NCBI RefSeq assembly: GCF_009742725.1 | Contig: NZ_WPHG01000002.1 | Location: 186,001 to 250,000, forward strand | Reading direction: 5' to 3' | Length of the DNA stretch: 64,000 nucleotides | Origin: Nitratireductor arenosus | GTDB lineage: Bacteria > Pseudomonadota > Alphaproteobacteria > Rhizobiales > Rhizobiaceae | In this document: piece after piece, positions 61,515 to 64,000 of the stretch | How positions within the stretch are numbered: position 1 is the first letter of the stretch | How the letters are laid out: each line of letters begins with the position of its first letter | Notes under the pieces: model-generated | What the model was told of the DNA's origin: nothing | The model's input: only the letters and a program-made list of their open reading frames with translations | Database searches by the model: none | Program-made: the position numbers and the translations under genes

Positions 61515-62105
61515 ATGACCCTCTCGACCAGCGTCCGGCAAAGGCCGACCTTCAGCCCGCTCGATCTGCAGCGTCGTCCGTTGATCTGGAAGATCGGCGC
61601 GGTGTTCTTCGGCAGCCTGTTTCTGGCGCTGTCGTCCTATATCGAAGTGCCGATGATTCCCGTCCCGGTGACGATGCAGACTTTTGCCGTCGCGCTGGTG
61701 GGCGCACTCTATGGCTGGCGTCTCGGCGGCGCGACCATCGCCGCCTGGCTGCTGGAAGGGGCGTTTGGCCTGCCGGTGCTCGCCGGCGGGGCCGCGGGCG
61801 CGCATCATTTCGTCGGGCCGACCGCCGGTTATCTGTTTGCCTTCCCGATCGCGGGCATGGCCATGGGCTGGCTGGCCGAGCGCGGCTGGAACGGGCATCG
61901 TCCCGGCCTGGCCTTTGTCGGCATGCTGATCAGCAATATGCTTTGCCTCGCCGTCGGCGCGGCGTGGCTGGCGGCCCTGATAGGTCTCGGGCAGGCGGTG
62001 ATGGCCGGGATCGTGCCTTTCCTCGCCGGCGCTGTTCTCAAAGCGGCGCTCGGGGCGTTGACGCTCCGGCTGATGGCGCGCGAGCCAAGGCCCGCCGCCA
62101 AATGA
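61515..62105 (+). CDS. bioY: Biotin transporter BioY
   Basis: A 196-residue substrate-binding membrane protein of the BioY family. Six or so hydrophobic helices; the family patterns are VPMIPVPVTMQTFAVALVGALYGWRLG (about 39-65) and AGAHHFVGPTAGYLFAFPIAG (about 94-114), around the biotin-binding site. No bioM or bioN genes follow, so it acts alone or with a shared ECF module elsewhere. It lies after a perfect BioR box. It overlaps the DUF1284 gene by four bases. Confidence 0.94.
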   Translation: MTLSTSVRQRPTFSPLDLQRRPLIWKIGAVFFGSLFLALSSYIEVPMIPVPVTMQTFAVALVGALYGWRLGGATIAAWLLEGAFGLPVLAGGAAGAHHFVGPTAGYLFAFPIAGMAMGWLAERGWNGHRPGLAFVGMLISNMLCLAVGAAWLAALIGLGQAVMAGIVPFLAGAVLKAALGALTLRLMAREPRPAAK

Positions 62106-62539
62106 CGGTGCGGTTGCGCCCGCATCACCTGCTTTGCGTCCTGACCTATGTGGGCAAGGGCTACAGCCCCGCCTTCACGGTCAATCTGACTGCGATAGCG
62201 GGGCGCCTGGCAGCGGGCGAAGAGGTCGACATCGTGGCCGGGCCGGACGACATTTGCGCGCCGCTTCTAAGCGGTCAGCAGCCCCATTGCCATCGTGCCA
62301 GCGTGAGCGAACGCGATCGCGCCGCGATGGACGATCTCGGCGGCGTGCTGGGGTTGCCCGTGCGCCCCGGCGGCCGATTGGTGCTGGATGCGACACGGCT
62401 CGGTCAGCTTCGCGCCGCCTTCGCGACCGGTCAAGTCCGCTCTGCGTGTCACGAGTGCGAATGGGCCGAACTGTGCACGGCGATTGCGCAAGACGGTTTT
62501 GCGCACGCGGTGATTGCCGCGCCGGCGCATGAGGCGTGA
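62102..62539 (+). CDS. DUF1284 family protein
   Basis: A 145-residue protein of the DUF1284 family. It starts MTVRLRPHHLLCVLTYVGKGYSPAF with the RPHH-C motif and holds the cysteine/histidine pairs typical of the family (DDICAPL, PHCHRASV, SACHECEWAELC), suggesting a metal or iron-sulphur site. Function unknown. It overlaps bioY by four bases (ATGA) and is therefore under the same BioR control, which gives a possible link to biotin. Confidence 0.85.
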   Translation: MTVRLRPHHLLCVLTYVGKGYSPAFTVNLTAIAGRLAAGEEVDIVAGPDDICAPLLSGQQPHCHRASVSERDRAAMDDLGGVLGLPVRPGGRLVLDATRLGQLRAAFATGQVRSACHECEWAELCTAIAQDGFAHAVIAAPAHEA

Positions 62540-62560
62540 GCCTCGCGCCACGCCGGCGGC

Positions 62561-63601
62561 CTATTTGCTCTGGCCGATGGCGAAGCAGGGATAATAGGTC
62601 GCCGGGTCGACGGCGGCCGCGGCGCATTGGTCGAGCACGGTGAATTCGCTCTGGTCGTCGTAGAGCAGATAGGGATCGACCAGCATGCGGCCGGTGAGGT
62701 CGCGCGAATTGCCGAACCTGTCGATCTGGCCCTCGACTTCCGGGCTGAGTTCGAGCAGGGCGCGGCGCAGCACGTCGCCTTCCAGGAAATTGTCCGGAAG
62801 TTGGTCGAACGGCCCGTCGAAGAAGGTGTTGAGCGAGGTTTCATAGGCGCGCACCCCGACCAGGATCCGGCGATCCAGATAGCGGTCCTGGTACCAGGCA
62901 AAACCGGTGCGCAGGCCGATGCTGACCTGGTTCGAGGTTTCAGACTGGAAATAGTCCTCCGACGGCACGTTCTCGTCGAGCACATAAAGGAACATTTTTA
63001 GCTCTTTGTTCCACAACAAGAACATCTGCACGCCGGCTTCGTCGAAGACCGGGCCGAGATAGTCCTCGCCCGGCCCGAGCTTGGATTTGGGGACCCGGAC
63101 ATCGCGCAAATCGTTGAGCCGGAACGTCACCGTGCGCCCCTTGCGGGTCAGCGCATAGGTGAGACTGTCCTTTTTCTCCACGGTCACGCCAAGCTCGGCC
63201 GTATAGGCGCGATGCTTGGAAAGTTGCTGCTCGGTGAAGGGGTTGTTTTCGGTGAAATAGGCGAAATGAACGATGCCGTCGTCGCGATCGGCGATGTCGA
63301 GGCGGAAATTGCCGGCATAAGGCACCGCGTCGTGGATGAATTTGAAATAGTAGTAGTTTTCAGTCGGATAGACGGTGACCTCGTCGTTTAGCTGGGAAAA
63401 GACGTGGTCGAAGACCGCGTCGATGTCGGTGATGTCGAAAGCCGGCGCGGCGCGCACGGCGTCCACATAGGCTTCGTTGGTCGTGATCGTATTGGCGGAT
63501 GCGGCCGCGACCGGCTGCGCCCAAACCATCGCTGCGGCCGCGAGGCCGAAACAAAGCCGGGCAAAGCGAAAGCCCCGCGGCATGAATGATGCCGGTGTCA
63601 T
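62561..63601 (-). CDS. Secreted hypothetical protein
   Basis: A 346-residue protein with a signal peptide (FARLCFGLAAAAMVWAQPVAAASA) starting at 63601 (MTPASFMPRG; GGAGA upstream). The mature part is acidic, rich in Tyr, Phe and Asp, and of mixed fold: TENYYYFKFIHDAVPYAGNF and KLGPGEDYLGPVFDEAG. No repeats and no known domain were recognised. Convergent with the DUF1284 gene, 21 bases apart. Confidence 0.72.
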   Translation of the reverse strand: MTPASFMPRGFRFARLCFGLAAAAMVWAQPVAAASANTITTNEAYVDAVRAAPAFDITDIDAVFDHVFSQLNDEVTVYPTENYYYFKFIHDAVPYAGNFRLDIADRDDGIVHFAYFTENNPFTEQQLSKHRAYTAELGVTVEKKDSLTYALTRKGRTVTFRLNDLRDVRVPKSKLGPGEDYLGPVFDEAGVQMFLLWNKELKMFLYVLDENVPSEDYFQSETSNQVSIGLRTGFAWYQDRYLDRRILVGVRAYETSLNTFFDGPFDQLPDNFLEGDVLRRALLELSPEVEGQIDRFGNSRDLTGRMLVDPYLLYDDQSEFTVLDQCAAAAVDPATYYPCFAIGQSK

Positions 63602-63679
63602 GTCGATCTCCATTCCAATCATCGGGAACTGCCGGGGAGCCTGGCGCGTAGGCTCCCCGCGCATCTGAATTGCGCAAGC

Positions 63680-64000
63680 CTAGAGCTTGGGCAGGAATGC
63701 CGGCGGTTTTTCGATCGCCGAGCCCTTTTTCAGGTGCGACTGCAGCTTGTTGTGCGGCCTCACGGAACCGGTCTTGTTGTGCGACTGCGCCTTGTTGTGC
63801 GGCCTCACCGAACCGGTCTTCTTATGCGACTGCGCCTTGTTATGCGGCGATCCGGTCTTCAGGTGCGACTGGATCTTCTTGTGCGGCGAGCCGGTCTTCA
63901 GGTGTGACTGCGTCTTGTTATGCGGCGAGCCGGTCTTGAGATGCGACTGCGTCTTCTTATGCGGCGAGCCGGTCTTCAGGTGCGACTGCAACTTCTTATG
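63680..64000 (-). CDS. Basic repeat protein, cut by the window edge
   Basis: A reading frame of at least 106 residues that continues past position 64000. It is built almost wholly of a 13-residue repeat QSHLKTGSPHKKT (four copies seen, then two of 15 residues QSHKKTGSVRPHNKA), ending in LKKGSAIEKPPAFLPKL. It is very rich in Lys, His, Ser, Thr and Gly. No known family is recognised; a histone-like, DNA- or metal-binding, or cell-surface role would be guesses. The start lies outside the window. Confidence 0.55.
   Translation of the reverse strand, partial: HKKLQSHLKTGSPHKKTQSHLKTGSPHNKTQSHLKTGSPHKKIQSHLKTGSPHNKAQSHKKTGSVRPHNKAQSHNKTGSVRPHNKLQSHLKKGSAIEKPPAFLPKL
63722..64000 (-). repeat. 39/45-base tandem repeat coding the basic repeat protein
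   Basis: Four or more units of 39 bases and two of 45 bases run to the right edge of the window. The units differ at only a few positions, mostly the AAG/AAC (K/N) codon. All are in frame. Confidence 0.88.

Noticed and set aside
63720-64000. CRISPR array at the right edge, because of regular repeats
   Set aside because: Units are contiguous, in frame and without unique spacers; they are coding tandem repeats. The same holds for 28173-28796.

Overview
The window is a 64 kb, high-GC, almost gap-free stretch of an alphaproteobacterial chromosome. Several things point to the Hyphomicrobiales (Rhizobiales): a circularly permuted two-piece tmRNA gene with tag ANDNYAEARLAA; the order thyA-(folA)-hflK-hflC-degP-serB-miaA-ilvB-ilvN-ilvC; small families typical of the order (DUF4169, BA14K, alphaproteobacterial SspB, ribbon-helix-helix); and biotin control by a BioR-type GntR protein with TTATCTATAA boxes. 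Species cannot be read from the sequence alone. No rRNA, intact tRNA, CRISPR array or insertion sequence was seen.

Layout. 0-9 kb: the 3' end of ligA, the azlCD branched-chain amino-acid exporter, an aminopeptidase P, a leftward operon (small membrane protein, SCO1-like copper protein, FAD monooxygenase, prmA), creA, a hexapeptide acyltransferase and a small secreted repeat protein. 9-13.4 kb: an outer-membrane-like protein, two copies of a palindromic intergenic repeat, DUF488, and a DMT exporter divergent from a MocR-type regulator. 13.4-15.45 kb: an accessory patch with a 13-bp inverted repeat, a broken GSU2403-type nucleotidyltransferase gene, a solitary PemK/MazF toxin, and tRNA-like halves in inverted order. 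15.5-30.9 kb: housekeeping and metabolic genes (uvrD/pcrA, MBL lipoprotein, sterol desaturase-like, ClC channel, thioesterase, GlcD-type oxidase), a 1457-residue AsmA protein with thirteen 48-bp repeats, the sspB operon and an ATPase. 31.0-31.3 kb: ssrA on the minus strand.

31.4-47.7 kb: enoyl-CoA hydratase and its likely TetR repressor, YHS protein, thyA, a foreign AT-rich dihydrofolate reductase gene that appears to have replaced the native folA (whose last 22 codons remain), hflK-hflC-DUF2065-degP, GNAT-serB head to head with miaA, a diguanylate cyclase, a HerA-like ATPase, and ilvB-ilvN behind a leader peptide and attenuator. 47.9-64 kb: LysE exporter, cobalt-type nitrile hydratase alpha/beta/accessory genes, RecD-like helicase, DUF3179, pdxJ, a transglycosylase lipoprotein that probably starts at ATT behind a Shine-Dalgarno hairpin, FAD monooxygenase, TetR regulator, ilvC, PilZ, BA14K, EEP phosphatase, bioR-bioY-DUF1284, a secreted unknown protein, and a 13-residue-repeat basic protein leaving the window.

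How the parts fit: ilvB/ilvN and ilvC give three subunits of branched-chain amino-acid synthesis, with azlCD (and perhaps lysE) as export. thyA and the DHFR form the folate/thymidylate cycle. hflK, hflC, DegP and SspB, with tmRNA tagging, are parts of protein quality control. BioR and BioY form a closed biotin-uptake circuit. The most informative irregularities are the in-place folA replacement, the inverted tRNA-like halves at 15.3 kb, the ilv leader, and the ATT-start lipoprotein with a hairpin over its ribosome-binding site.
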